DNA of 52,500 nucleotides from Cristatella mucedo (lineage: Eukaryota > Bryozoa > Phylactolaemata > Cristatellidae), in assembly GCA_009760855.2 (NCBI GenBank), contig WPIO01000056.1:2440001-2492500 (forward strand), in the 5' to 3' direction. The notes under the pieces were generated by a model. It had not been told where the DNA came from and made no database searches. It was given only the letters and a program-made list of their open reading frames with translations. Both the position numbers and the translations under genes were made by a program. Below, piece by piece: positions 41,001-52,500 of the stretch. Positions within the stretch are counted from its first letter, which is position 1, and each line of letters opens with the position of its first letter.

Positions 41001-41262
41001 TTTTTGGGTGAGTTATAGTGAGTGCCAGATTATAGTAAACAAACGTAAGACCCATATGTTTACAATGCCTACTCAATGCTTCGTGATTATGTTGACAATG
41101 ATCCGTAGTATCTGAAACAACCTCAGTCCTGGCAAGCTGCAGACTGCAAGACTGCATACTTCATCCAAGTAAAGTTAGCTGCCAAAACTCGCTGATGCAG
41201 GAGAAGTGCGTTTGCTGAGCCTGTGGCTGCAGAAACGAGAATGGGACAGTCGTATAGAGAAT

Positions 41263-41297
41263 GTTACCAGCTGTGTGGTTGCCACACAGCTGGTAAC
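41263..41297. repeat. inverted repeat, 16-bp arms, 3-base loop
   Basis: Arms 41263-41278 and 41282-41297 are perfect reverse complements, with AGAGAATG / CACTCTCC remnants outside. Unit 2 has a related, shorter structure near 33600-33640. Confidence 0.9.
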
Positions 41298-41654
41298 ACT
41301 CTCCACATGCTTGAAAACTTCAAGATGTCAAGACCATAATGCATGGCTTGCTCGTCAGCTGTGCATGTTGGTTGAGCCCAGTGAAAAAATTGTATAATCA
41401 TTTCGAAAAATTTTGATCTGCTATAGACAAAGGCATCGATGAGATTCCCAGCTATTAAATCTCATGCCAATCTGTTATAAATATGCTCCTCTAACCATAA
41501 TTTACTTACTAATAACTCTTAATAATAATTCAATCAATATCCACTAAATTATTCTGTGTCTGTTGCACTAGCCTACATACTACCTTATAAGCCTTGGGAT
41601 GCACTTGTCGTGTCAAGACTGAAGGAAAAGATGCAAGTGCTGATAAAGCCAAAA

Positions 41655-41730
41655 TAATAATAATAATAATACATTTGATAAAGCATTCTCAGAGAACTCA
41701 ATCTTTTCTAGGCGCTTGACAACTGATGCA
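41655..41730 (-). mobile_element. LINE/SINE 3-prime tail fragment
   Basis: AATAATAATAATAATACATT, GATAAAGCATTCTCAGAGAA and TTCTAGGCGCTTGACAACTG. Confidence 0.75.
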
Positions 41731-42012
41731 AAGGAAGCATGATAAAATTATTCGTGGTAGCGTGTTCAATAAACAGAAAAAATAACACGGTTACGTGTGA
41801 CGTCGCCCAATTATGAACAGCGAGTTACATAGTAGGATTGAGTGACATCCCTCGAAAGATCTTGTCCAATCGCTCCAGTCCACCTGGCGTTAATAAGTAA
41901 CTCTGCTGTAGAGTTTTTTCTTTCTATTTTCTGTGATTCAAGTTGCCTCTTTTGCATAACTTGCGTAACTGCTCTGTTAGCCGGATTTCTATTGTAACTC
42001 TTAAGGTTAGCC

Positions 42013-45000
42013 ACGGCACAAGAGCTTTCAATTGGTCGACTTGCACCAGTAGTTGAACGCCTGTTGTCTTGCATCGTCTGTAGACAAATTACACAGCAGC
42101 CTCTGCTGCTGCGATACCTGCACAGCTGCTGCAATGGTTCCGCCGACCGTGCTACAGCAGCAGAAGGCACAATGAGCATGCACTGTACAGCATGTGATGC
42201 ACCCACCGACTTCAGTTCAGTAAAGCATCACAGTGGTTTTATCGCCGAGTTAGTGAGACGTATTGCAATGCTTAGAGATATTGACAAGTGCAGCCTCTGC
42301 AGCAAAGACAGAAGCCCTGAAAAACCAGCAGACGTATGGTGCCAGCAGTGCCGGAGTTCCCTGTGCACAACCTGCTTACTTGGCCATAACCGATACATAA
42401 AGAGTCACACGACGATTGAGCTTGCACAGATCATGAGCTAGAGTGAATTGCTGCAGGCAGCAGCTCAGCAGCATTGCTCTCAGCACCAGAAGCCGTTGGA
42501 TCTGCTGTGCTTCGATTGCAAGCAAGCCAAGTGCTCCAACTGTGCCAGCCAGTGCGAGGTCTCGGTCACCCGGCTCCGCAGCTGCTGAAGGGACCACAAG
42601 CCGAAAATTACTTGAAGGATTCAAGAGGAAGCATAGAACGTCTGCTTAAGCTTGTGAATGGCAAATCTTCCCACCTGCTACAGACTAGGAATCCGGTCAA
42701 AGACGTCTAACCGGCTTGCATCATCCATCTGGACGAGCTTAAAATGTGTATACCGTGGCAGCTTTGAGTAGAGCCTTTGATGATTGTGAGAGCAAGCTCA
42801 AGGACTGCTACGGCCAGCTCGAGGAGAGCGCGGCCGACCTGCAAAGCCTCGCCGAAAAGTTTCACCAGTCTGTTCAGAATGTGTCCGCATACATCAGAAG
42901 CTTCGCAGAGGCAGCTTGCGACCTTGATCCGCTAGACCAGCATGTGACGTTGGGGTCGTGTCTCGAAGCAGCACATATCGAGGCAGCTGGATAGATCTAT
43001 GCGTTTCAAAGACGCGCCATCTTTGGAAGAGCTCTTAGCCATAAGTGGATCTCTGCCTGAGGATTTATACGATGTGATCGCCTCGTGGACAGGAACTCCG
43101 AAGCTGACTGCGGGTAACCACTTACGAAGAGCTGCAGCCGTTGCGTGCTTTATCTCCCGACATGCAAATCCGATGCCGATGCTCCACAGTTGCAATCGTT
43201 GAGACATTTTTCCTTGTTTTTTTGTCTTGGCCGAGTCATTGACAGAGTTATCGCATCTATGAATGATGCTAGAGCTGGTGACGTTGCAGGTGAGCTAACA
43301 TTGTTTGCACACATTACCAATCTACAACTTTCTGGTTCCGAAACACTAGTTTCCAAGCTGCATGGTTCTTAGTAATGCTATCGGGTTGGCTTGATGTATA
43401 TGCTTGCGATGATTGACATATGCTGCTTTTCGTTAGTGATCCCTTGCTGGATATGCCACATTCGAACTTGAATCAACGTTGCCGCTTTGCCATCTTGCTG
43501 CTTCGGCAAAGCAATTTCGGGCAGCATGAGGATCGACTGTCCTTCGCCTGAATTAAGTTTGCTTGTTCCTGTGCCAAGAAGCAGCTAGTAGATGTTGTTG
43601 GCTTCTTTGACAGCCAAAAGCAATTACTTCATGTATGATCCATAGGATAGAAAAGGGCTTGAGTCAGCTTTAATCATGTGCCCTTCTCTAAGCCTTGACG
43701 TCGAAACTAATGGGTCAACGCTCCATCGATGCCTGTAGGCTAGGACCTCGGTAAAAGCCTGAACTGGAGCAGTCATCTGGGTTCCAGTAGTCCTCGAGCC
43801 AACACTGGTTTTCGGTGCAGCACTAATCGTTGTGTAATCAGTTTTTCACAGAAAATACTCAAATTAATCAGTGCATCTAATTATTGCAATAAATTAAATC
43901 ATATTCGTTATCTCCTGTGCCTAACCAGGTTTTCATGGGCAGCTCAAGATTACATTAATACTATCTATACCTTGAGAAATTTTCTCAGAAGAATCTTTGG
44001 AGTAAAGGCGAATTACTCGGCAGAATCAGTAGCGGAATATAGCAGACTTTTCCGAATACCCACAGGCTATCCAGCATTGAGCTTTTTAATTTAACCCCTA
44101 TACTAAGACTGGGTAGATACTATCCTGGGGTATTCAACTAAAGGCTCAACACCTTTTCGGATAAGGGACTAATACAAATCAAATTCGAGACTCTCCTTTT
44201 AAATGCTGCTTGCGCGCGCCCACTAGATTGGCGTCCTAAACTAATGAATCGACTGAGATCGACGGATGTGGCATCAAGATTCTGGCCCGCGACACAGTCA
44301 AGTGACGTCATTGGCAAAGTGACCTTGTTGCTTCGACGGAAATTTAGCAACATGGAATGTTAACTATTTGTCGTAGAGTGCCCTATAAATTGCTGATTTT
44401 GTCCTTCGTTATGTAACTCTATTTGGAAGTTTCAAAATTGTCATTTGTTAAGGCCGACGATCATGGACTCTCCTTGTACAGGTCCGTGCTGATAGATAAG
44501 AGTGGAACTGGACTTGCAGCTGCAGTCATCTTCAGCACTGTTGCACTTTCTTTGCGTGACCGAATGCGTGCGTGGCCTTTGCCGTGAATGGGAACGAGGT
44601 ATAGTATTCTTGTCAATGCAGACTCAGGTGAAACGGTATAAGCGGTGAGAGCATTGTAAAGAGTCACTTGAAACGTTCACAGATGTGCATTTAGAGACCG
44701 GTCCGATTCGATCACAAATTACCAAATGAGCATGAGATGAGGCCAGGCCATTGATTGTCCGCGTGACTAACTGAGGCCTAGCAAGGTAAGCGAAGCTCCC
44801 TCACTCATCTTGTCCATCCTGTCCAGCTGATTCTGCTCAGCACTAAGAAGTGAGGGAGATCGAAGCCAATGTGTGGATTATAAGGCTAAAAGTACGACCA
44901 AGCATCTTGCAAAGGTGCAGTCAATCAACGTAAAGTCTCCCAACATTTTTCTTTTCTTTTCAACAAGATATCTATGGTTATATAGTCAAATAACCTGCTA

Positions 45001-46212
45001 ACTTGAGCATCGTAGTGCATACATGGCATGCCATCGAAAGAATGTAGTTAATGGAAGTAGGAGTCCGCGTGGCAAATGGTATGCAAACAATCTGAGAGTA
45101 TTTCAGTATTTCTAAAAACCTGCTACATTATTTCGGAGCTGTTTCCATCAGTCGTGTTTTTCTCGATGGGCAACGACAATGTGATAAGCATGCATTCCAG
45201 TCACTCTCTGCAGAGCTCATTCTGCCGCTGCTGGTGCTTCTGTTGACTCAATGCAGCAATCGTTGTAGCAGAGGAGCAGCCAGCGCTGCACTTCGGCCCT
45301 GCTTCCAGACGCTTTTCTGGTGCTGTGACATATCTATGACGTCAGAGGGCTATCTGCTGCTGGCTGCAGGAAAGCATGGTCTAAAGGAATACAGCGAGAG
45401 CGGCAGCGAGCTGAACACCTGGAGATCTACGAGACGAAACTACGGAATGGCCGACGGAGTGGTTGCGGTGCAGTCTCTGGAGTACGGACGAGCCATTGGT
45501 AGGCCTGGACCATTTACCTGCCACTCAGACGCAGCTGCTGCTTCAGCGGACCCGAGTGGCTCAGTGGGTCGCTCAGTGGGTCGAGGGCAGACGTGTCGCT
45601 GTGCTGAAGTCCTGTCCCTGGCAGCTGTCCGTGCTCGGCGACTTGATCGCTGTGACCGAGACCCGCGGCCCACTGTGGCCTGACCGAGAGCTGCCGCTGA
45701 GCACGGGACAGCTGCTGCACAGCAGCGAGTGCGAGTATCAAATACTGAGTGTGACTCTCACTGCTGCTGCCCTGCTCACAGCGAGCTGGGAAAAGGTGAA
45801 GCCGAACGACGGCCGAGAGCTTCGCGTGGTGGACGCCTGCAGCCACCGAGGTGACACACTGTGGAAGTACGAGCTGAGCAGCGAGGAGCACGCGATGGGC
45901 GTCTGTGCTGCAGGCAGCCTCCTGTACCTGTGGCTGTGCGAGGAGACTCGAGAGCGGGACTGTGTGAGGGCACTCAGTGCAGAGACTGGGCAGCTGCTGC
46001 AGAAAGTCATCGCCTGCAGCAGCCACAGACTGCAGCGGCCTGACTGGCTATCACTGGGTGGAGGACAGAACCATGCTAACCGTACTCGGCTGGGACGAAG
46101 CAGCAAGCAAGCAGATTGTAATAGTGTACCCTGCAGGTGCTACGAGCTAGGAACTGGAGGCAGCTGCAGCTCTGGGGCAGTACTGCATGTCACTCCGCAT
46201 TACTGCTACTGA
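42013..46212 (+). pseudogene. TRIM-like pseudogene, copy 3, with the longest C-terminal domain
   Basis: Homologous to copies 1 and 2 across exon 1 (42013-43113), exon 2 (about 43222-43289) and exon 3 (45269-46212). Lesions: start ATG is ACG (42013) and the alternative start is ATT; two RING cysteines are changed (RYLHSCCNGS for RCLHSCCNGC); TAG at 42439-42441; further frame changes near 42560 and 42700-42760; exon 1 end CGG/GTAACC; exon 2 acceptor TAG changed to TTT; a 10-base deletion at the start of exon 3; and another frame change near 45510. The frame from about 45530 to 46212 stays open for roughly 225 codons (LSVLGDLIAVTE, LRVVDACSHRGDTLWKYEL, MGVCAAGSLLYLWL), with repeated strand-like segments typical of a beta-propeller. 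AATAAA follows at 46276. A short transcript from the C-terminal frame alone cannot be excluded. Confidence 0.87.
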
Positions 46213-46218
46213 TGCACA

Positions 46219-46270
46219 TGTACCTGTACACATAATTTGTAACGTGTACCTGTACACATAATTTGTAACG
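46219..46270. repeat. 26-bp tandem duplication before the copy 3 poly(A) signal
   Basis: Two identical 26-base units (46219-46244 and 46245-46270), each containing TGTACCTGTACACATAATTT. Confidence 0.95.
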
Positions 46271-46275
46271 AAGCA

Positions 46276-46281
46276 ATAAAT
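46276..46281 (+). terminator. poly(A) signal AATAAA, TRIM copy 3
   Basis: Sixty-four bases after the stop of the C-terminal frame. Confidence 0.6.
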
Positions 46282-47550
46282 AATCCACATGATTCCACGA
46301 GTCAGACTGAGAACACTTGTCTCCGTGTACGACGATGACGAGCAGTTAGAGCAGCTGCTGTGCAGCACTCAGCAGCCAGCTTTGGTAGACTTTAGTACCT
46401 GATAGACTTCATAGATAGACTTCAGTACCTGGTAGACTTTAGGTACAAGCAGAAGCTTCGGCCGTGCTTCACTAAATGCCACACACATAGCAGCAGCTAA
46501 TCAGCATGGCAGATGGCAGCATTCCCTTTTTAGACACCTGTCCGTGTGCATCGCTATAGAAAGTCAAGCCGGTGAGGCGACACTGTTTTGAGCTCAGTGA
46601 AGCTGCAACCGGCGGGAGGCGAGAGTAGAGACGAAAGTTGGGCTAAGCCAAAGCCGGCAAGGCAAGGCCTTTTTGTGCAGAGCCAAGCTATGGACTGCCG
46701 GGAGAACTTTGAACGACAGGGTGTGCATCACAAGCAAAGGTGACACGGCTTTCTTTGGGCGGGGCTGCGATGAGGGCAGACCGGGCCCAATGCTACAGAG
46801 AGCTAGCGGCGAAGGCGACGAATGTTTTGAGCTTTACATTCGACTCGGGAATCCATGTGGATCAATGATCAGGATGATCTCCACCCGATCAGGATCAGAT
46901 CGCCTGGTAATATTGACTCAGATTTCTCCTTCAGTATTTTGCTTGCAACCGCTGTTTTCAAGTTAGAAGTGCATGGCCAGCGTCCTTCTTTAAAACAAAA
47001 CCAACTAAACGAGTCCAAGCGTTACACCTGGTCCCCTATTCATTAGCATTCACTGGCAGAAACTGTGGCGTCGAGTAGATGCAGATTGCGCTATTAGTTA
47101 CGGGTGGCACCCAGGCAATTTTTACTTGTATCTGTGACCTCCACTGCAAGGGATAAAATATTCATTCGTGATCATAGTGATCCAATTACATCGATCATAG
47201 TGAGCTCTTGCCGAGCTAAACCTCTTTCTAGGCCCTTTGCATATTCTAGATAGTAAGAACAAGGTTGACGCATTAGCAACGCTGCCCCGAGCATGCGACA
47301 TAAGGCAGCAAGCCTTCTAAGCGAGACATGGGGTAGTTCCACCGTTTGCAAAGATCAAAAAGAAAGCAACGCAGTCACAGTCGGTGAATAGCAGTTGAAG
47401 CAACAGGGCGGCACTGACCATGCTTTAGGCGATCCAGTGGCTACCGCTGCTTCAGGGAACTCAATTTAGGTTGTAAATCCCTACTCCTCACGACTATAGA
47501 CGTTAAAATACCGTCTTAGTTTTCAATGCTTCCGTAGTTATCACAGAAAC
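46282..47550. other. spacer, no gene recognised
   Basis: A 97-codon frame at 46673-46966 has no family resemblance or splice context that I can support. Confidence 0.4.
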
Positions 47551-47700
47551 GCCGAGCTGGTTTGGTCCAGCGGTTAAGGTGCTCGCCCCGACCAAGGCCC
47601 GGCTGAGGTCGTAGGCTCGAGCCCCGTGGCATATGTGAAGAGTCTGAATAGAGATAAAGTTCTCTATTGGGGTGCTATACAAGTGAATTATATATATATA
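47551..47700 (+). mobile_element. SINE family A
   Basis: Head GCCGAGCTGGTTTGGTCC, B-box-like GGCTCGAGCCC, body CTGAATAGAGATAAAGTTCT, and a tail running into (TA)n. Confidence 0.9.
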
Positions 47701-47754
47701 TCTATATATATCTATATCTATATATACATATACATATGGAGAGAGAATAAAAGG

Positions 47755-47827
47755 TTCGCCTAGCGGGAATCAAACCCGGCCACAGCTGTGGCAAGAGGGC
47801 CGGATCCTAGCAACTAGACCACACGAA
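47755..47827 (-). tRNA. tRNA-Glu-like sequence, probably a pseudogene or SINE head
   Basis: The 73 bases read like tRNA-Glu: D-arm GGTCTAGTTGCTAGGAT and T-arm GGGTTTGATTCCC, with acceptor ends that pair with one mismatch. The anticodon stem does not pair and contains a 14-bp palindrome (GCCACAGCTGTGGC), so a functional tRNA is unlikely. Confidence 0.45.
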
Positions 47828-49586
47828 CGCCCTCTTACGATGACTTTAGATGTAGATGAATTTCTTATTAATACTGCAGTCGGTTTCGCCTGATTTCATG
47901 ACTCTATTTAAATAACCGAGGCGGTGGCGGCAGCAACAGCAGCTGAGGCAGTCGTCCTTAGCTTGCTAAACAGGCTGCATCCGGTGCACTCTCCCAGTCG
48001 CACCGCGAAGCCTGCTAAGCTGCCAAGTTCTGCTGTGCAATGCTGGAGGCGTCCAGTTGTGCAGCACAAGCAGCTTGACATCACCACGCGTTTGATTTGT
48101 GGAACTGAAACACGTGACACTGTGACACGTGTTCACTGCCCAGCTGAACCGTGTCCGGATGAAGGATTCCGTGACTCTAGGAGCCAGCGCTTGCAACATC
48201 TTGCAAAGGGGGGGGGCAGAACTTACGTATTTACCCGATACTCCATCGGGCTTTACCTGGCTCCATGCGAATCTTGCTCATGTGTGACAGCACATCTTCG
48301 GACGACATTAACACAGCACAGCCCAAGGCAGAGATGCTGCAGCAGTGACTCACAACGCTACGCAGTGACTCCGGAGCAATGGCAGTGGCCTCAGGTACAT
48401 GTCTAGAACTCAGTGTTACACTCGGTGTATTTTGAGAATAGTTATAGACTTTGCAAAAGCTGCCAACAAAGTTCCAATCGACTTATCCCTCACGACAGCT
48501 TTGACAACGCCTTACACAGCACAGATCGCTATCGTTCGACGGCAGCTTGCACAGATGAATGTGCCGAATGCATTCCATCACCGCATCAGTACTGATGCGC
48601 AGAAATACACATGATATGAGTTTGCATCCGAGTTTGGCTAAATGGCTTGCAATCCGAGAAAACATCCAGCAGTCGCACTGGGAAGCCAACGCGAAAGGTC
48701 CAACACAGAGGATCAGCACTCCATGCAAGGACAAGCCTTGCCTGCCGTCATCGTCGTCGCAGTGGCCAATGGAAAATCCGATGGGATGACCGGCAGCGTA
48801 ACTGCCGCTTCTGCCATTGAGGCGAATTCCTCAACTGGAGTGACATAGCAAGTGCAGCTCACGGCGCCGCATTCTCTCGTTTTCTTGGTATTCCTGTATC
48901 TTCTGGGCATTGTCACGCTCTCCCTCTGTCTCTCTTCTCTCTCTCTCTCTCGGCATTCTGGCAGCCACCTCCTCAGAAAGAGTCAGAAAATATAAGTCAA
49001 TTATCAGAGATCGAACAGTGGTGGCAGTGGCAGTTGGGGACGACCATCCGAACATAAAATCATCCTAGGCACTTGCCAATCGACAGGGCCCGACGGAAGG
49101 GATCAGGAGAAAGCTTGAACAAGGCTTGGTTCACGAGGTTACACGTAGGCACATTGCTTTCAATATAACGAACTGGCGTTGTGCAGCATTTGAACCGCCT
49201 CGGCCCCCAGCACAGCTGTGGGCCCAATTGACAGGTGGTGGCTAGCCGACGATCGTTGGCAGAGCTTTTTCGGGGCAGCAGAAGCGCCAGCTGTTCCGGT
49301 CATCGACGCCCTCAGTAGCGCAAGAGCAGCCCACGCATCCGTAGACCGAAGTGAACGCAGGAACGATGGGCATCGGCACGGCCACGCCCCTCGACTGTCC
49401 TCTCTCTCCCACCCCCAAAAGTGAGCAGCGATCAAAGGCGAAAAGTCAGCCGAAAGGCAACGAGAAGGAGAATTGATGGTTGCTTGCTTCTTGGCACCAT
49501 CGGCGATGCGATGAGGTTAGAGCGGCGGCGGCGAGGAGGGGGCCGGCTTTGGCGAGGGGAGAGTCAGGCTCTTGCATTCTGCCGTT
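47828..49586. other. spacer and probable 3-prime UTR of the HECT gene
   Basis: The 160-codon frame at 47924-48406 is unrecognised. A short (CT)n lies at 48928-48951. The minus-strand HECT 3-prime UTR must start at 49586; no AATAAA on that strand was recognised near it. Confidence 0.4.
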
Positions 49587-50776
<1,190 letters not shown>

Positions 50777-50967
50777 TAGCCGTGATGGCTCATTGGGTAA
50801 GGCAGTTGCTTTTCACGACCTCGGCCCCGAGGTCGTGGGTTCGAATCCTGTGGTGAGCGATCCTTCATCGCCACTGCAAGCGGTGGTGACAGCTGTACAG
50901 GCTCTTCTGTTGCTATACAAAAGAAGCTGTTGAATCAGCTAGTCTTATTCTTAGTTATTTATTATTA
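50777..50967 (+). mobile_element. SINE family B, best-preserved copy
   Basis: A-box TGGCTCATTGGGTAAGG and perfect B-box GGTTCGAATCC mark a tRNA-derived head. The body is ATCGCCACTGCAAGCGGTGG, with the end AAGAAGCTGTTGAATCAGCT and an ATT-rich tail. Confidence 0.9.
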
Positions 50968-51650
50968 GATCCGGCCAGTGTTTATTTTTAGAACTGATAT
51001 CAGGCCCTTGTATGAAACCGCAGTGGCTGACAGGAGAGGGATGACAAAACGTCTACCCCTACGATTCCTGTTTGTTTGCACCTGTTGCGTCTGTTGCGAC
51101 TGTTCGTCTGGCCGCCAGGCTTCCTCCTCCTCCAGGCGGCCCATGTGCGGTGGGCGAGGTTCCTTCTAACCTAGTGTGCGTTCTTAACTTCCTGAAATGG
51201 CCAAGTAGTCCGAAAAATTTGCCGACCTCTGGTCTCGAGGTAACTCTACACTATACAAGGAGCAGGTCCACTAAAATATGGCCGTCACGTTCCATCCCTT
51301 TGCCCCCTTTCACTAGTTCGGGCAGGAGGCTGAGAACCCTCTCGTGGTTGCATCTGCTTCAACTTGCAGAGTGGGATGGGACCAGTGGGCCATGACAAGA
51401 CACAATATCGGATATTCAATTGGAACGTTTATGATAGCATAGGAGGTCGGACCTAAGTCGGAGCCAGCTGCAGGCACTGGCCGATAGGACGGCTGGGTGT
51501 GGCTGCACTGCATTCAATCATCAAACCGATGACTGAATGCAGCATTCCTCTAGCAGCCCACACGCACGAGGAGAATGACAACGTTGATGGAGATGACTTC
51601 TGATATGATCTCCAATCACCTATTTTCATATTGGGAAGTACGCACGCACG
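50968..51650. other. spacer, nothing recognised
   Basis: No exon of the HECT gene or other gene recognised. Confidence 0.4.
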
Positions 51651-51654
51651 CGCG

Positions 51655-51903
<249 letters not shown>

Positions 51904-52500
51904 ATCACACGAATAAAACCTTATCTATTCAACATCCCTCAGCTGGCTGCGACGACTGGGTACCGAACGCCTCGGACCAATTATAGCTCAAAATCAGTTT
52001 TTCTTAAACACGAATTCGGCGGATGGCTCCAGGTCTTTGTCCCACTGTAGAGGGAGGGAGAAAATGCCCTATGTCCTACGCTCTGGCCACACCACTAACC
52101 AAATGCGTTTTCAAGGCAGTTTATTTTTAGGGGTTTTTGATGCTCACTTAAGGGTAAATATCGGTAGAATACTTATACAATGTGTACGACAATCAAATAT
52201 TTGTTTAGGATACCTTTCAAAAAAAAAACATTTGAAATTGGATAGGAAGTTTGTCGATTTCCACATGAAATGATTATACGAACCACGTCTAACCCGGAAG
52301 TAAAATATTTGCAAATAAACTTGTTCTATCTCTGTACTGCATGTGAATTGTGTCGAAACTTGTTGAACTTAAGTAAATGTTTGCATTTTGTTGAGGTGCA
52401 TGCTTGTGACTTTCAAACGGCTTTATTTACAGCATAGCTTCGTGCCTTGCGAATTCTATAAGTCGGCCAATGCATCAGGAATCAATGTGAAATTTGAAAT
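51904..52500. other. AT-rich right end, nothing recognised
   Basis: Low-complexity AT-rich sequence with isolated AATAAA words on both strands (52313 region plus, about 52425 minus) and no supported exon. Confidence 0.4.

Larger units (their letters stand above)
39970..46281 (+). repeat. TRIM duplication unit 3 (decayed)
   Basis: Promoter, 5-prime intron, coding exons, long intron and final exon in the same order as unit 2. It ends at the AATAAA of copy 3. Confidence 0.87.

Noticed and set aside
46673-46966. 97-codon frame
   Set aside because: No motif, no paralogue in the window, no evident promoter or splice sites.
47755-47827. Functional tRNA-Glu gene
   Set aside because: The anticodon stem does not pair and the arm is two bases too long; listed only as tRNA-like.
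47924-48406. 160-codon plus-strand frame
   Set aside because: No family resemblance; composition like the surrounding spacer.

Overview
This is nuclear DNA from an animal, almost certainly an invertebrate. It has GT-AG introns, TATA promoters, AATAAA signals, tRNA-derived SINEs, LINE remnants and long microsatellites. The species cannot be fixed from the sequence. I recovered six gene loci by joining short exons at splice sites, because most real exons are shorter than the spurious open frames produced by simple repeats.

Left part (1 to about 19.1 kb) is very GC-rich and full of (GA)n/(CT)n, (CGG)n and minisatellite arrays. It carries the first three coding exons of an SLC5 (SGLT/SMIT-type) sodium/solute symporter on the minus strand (7066 down to 3834, continuing off the left edge). 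It also carries a complete two-exon TWiK-type two-pore potassium channel on the plus strand (13306-18397), with its intron inside the codon for the first glycine of the GYG filter. The two genes are divergent, and the gap between them holds a TATA box preceded by regularly spaced TGACCT half-sites. Several long, nearly loopless perfect inverted repeats lie in this half.

Right part (about 19.1 to 49 kb) is AT-richer and dominated by a tandem array of three duplicated units. Each unit has an upstream TATA promoter, a short non-coding first exon ending in a GTGAGT-type donor, a large coding exon for a TRIM-like protein (RING, two B-boxes, coiled coil), a small second coding exon, and in units 2 and 3 a distant exon for a C-terminal domain that looks like a derived beta-propeller. 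The copies have taken different paths. Unit 1 keeps an intact RING/B-box/coiled-coil gene, but has lost the donor to the third coding exon and gained a poly(A) signal. Unit 2 keeps the whole gene, with its start codon moved six codons inward and a shortened C-terminal domain. Unit 3 is a pseudogene with lesions in the promoter-exon donor, start codon, zinc ligands, frame and splice sites, yet it keeps the longest C-terminal domain. Between units 1 and 2 lies a cluster of SINE, LINE and LTR-like insertions.

The right end carries the last three exons of a WWP/ITCH/Su(dx)-type HECT ubiquitin ligase on the minus strand (50277 down to 49587), including the catalytic cysteine and stop codon. A 250-base (CA)n tract follows. 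Two tRNA-derived SINE families recur. One shares its 3-prime tail with the LINE family and occurs on both sides of the compositional boundary, which argues that the window is one genome rather than a chimera.
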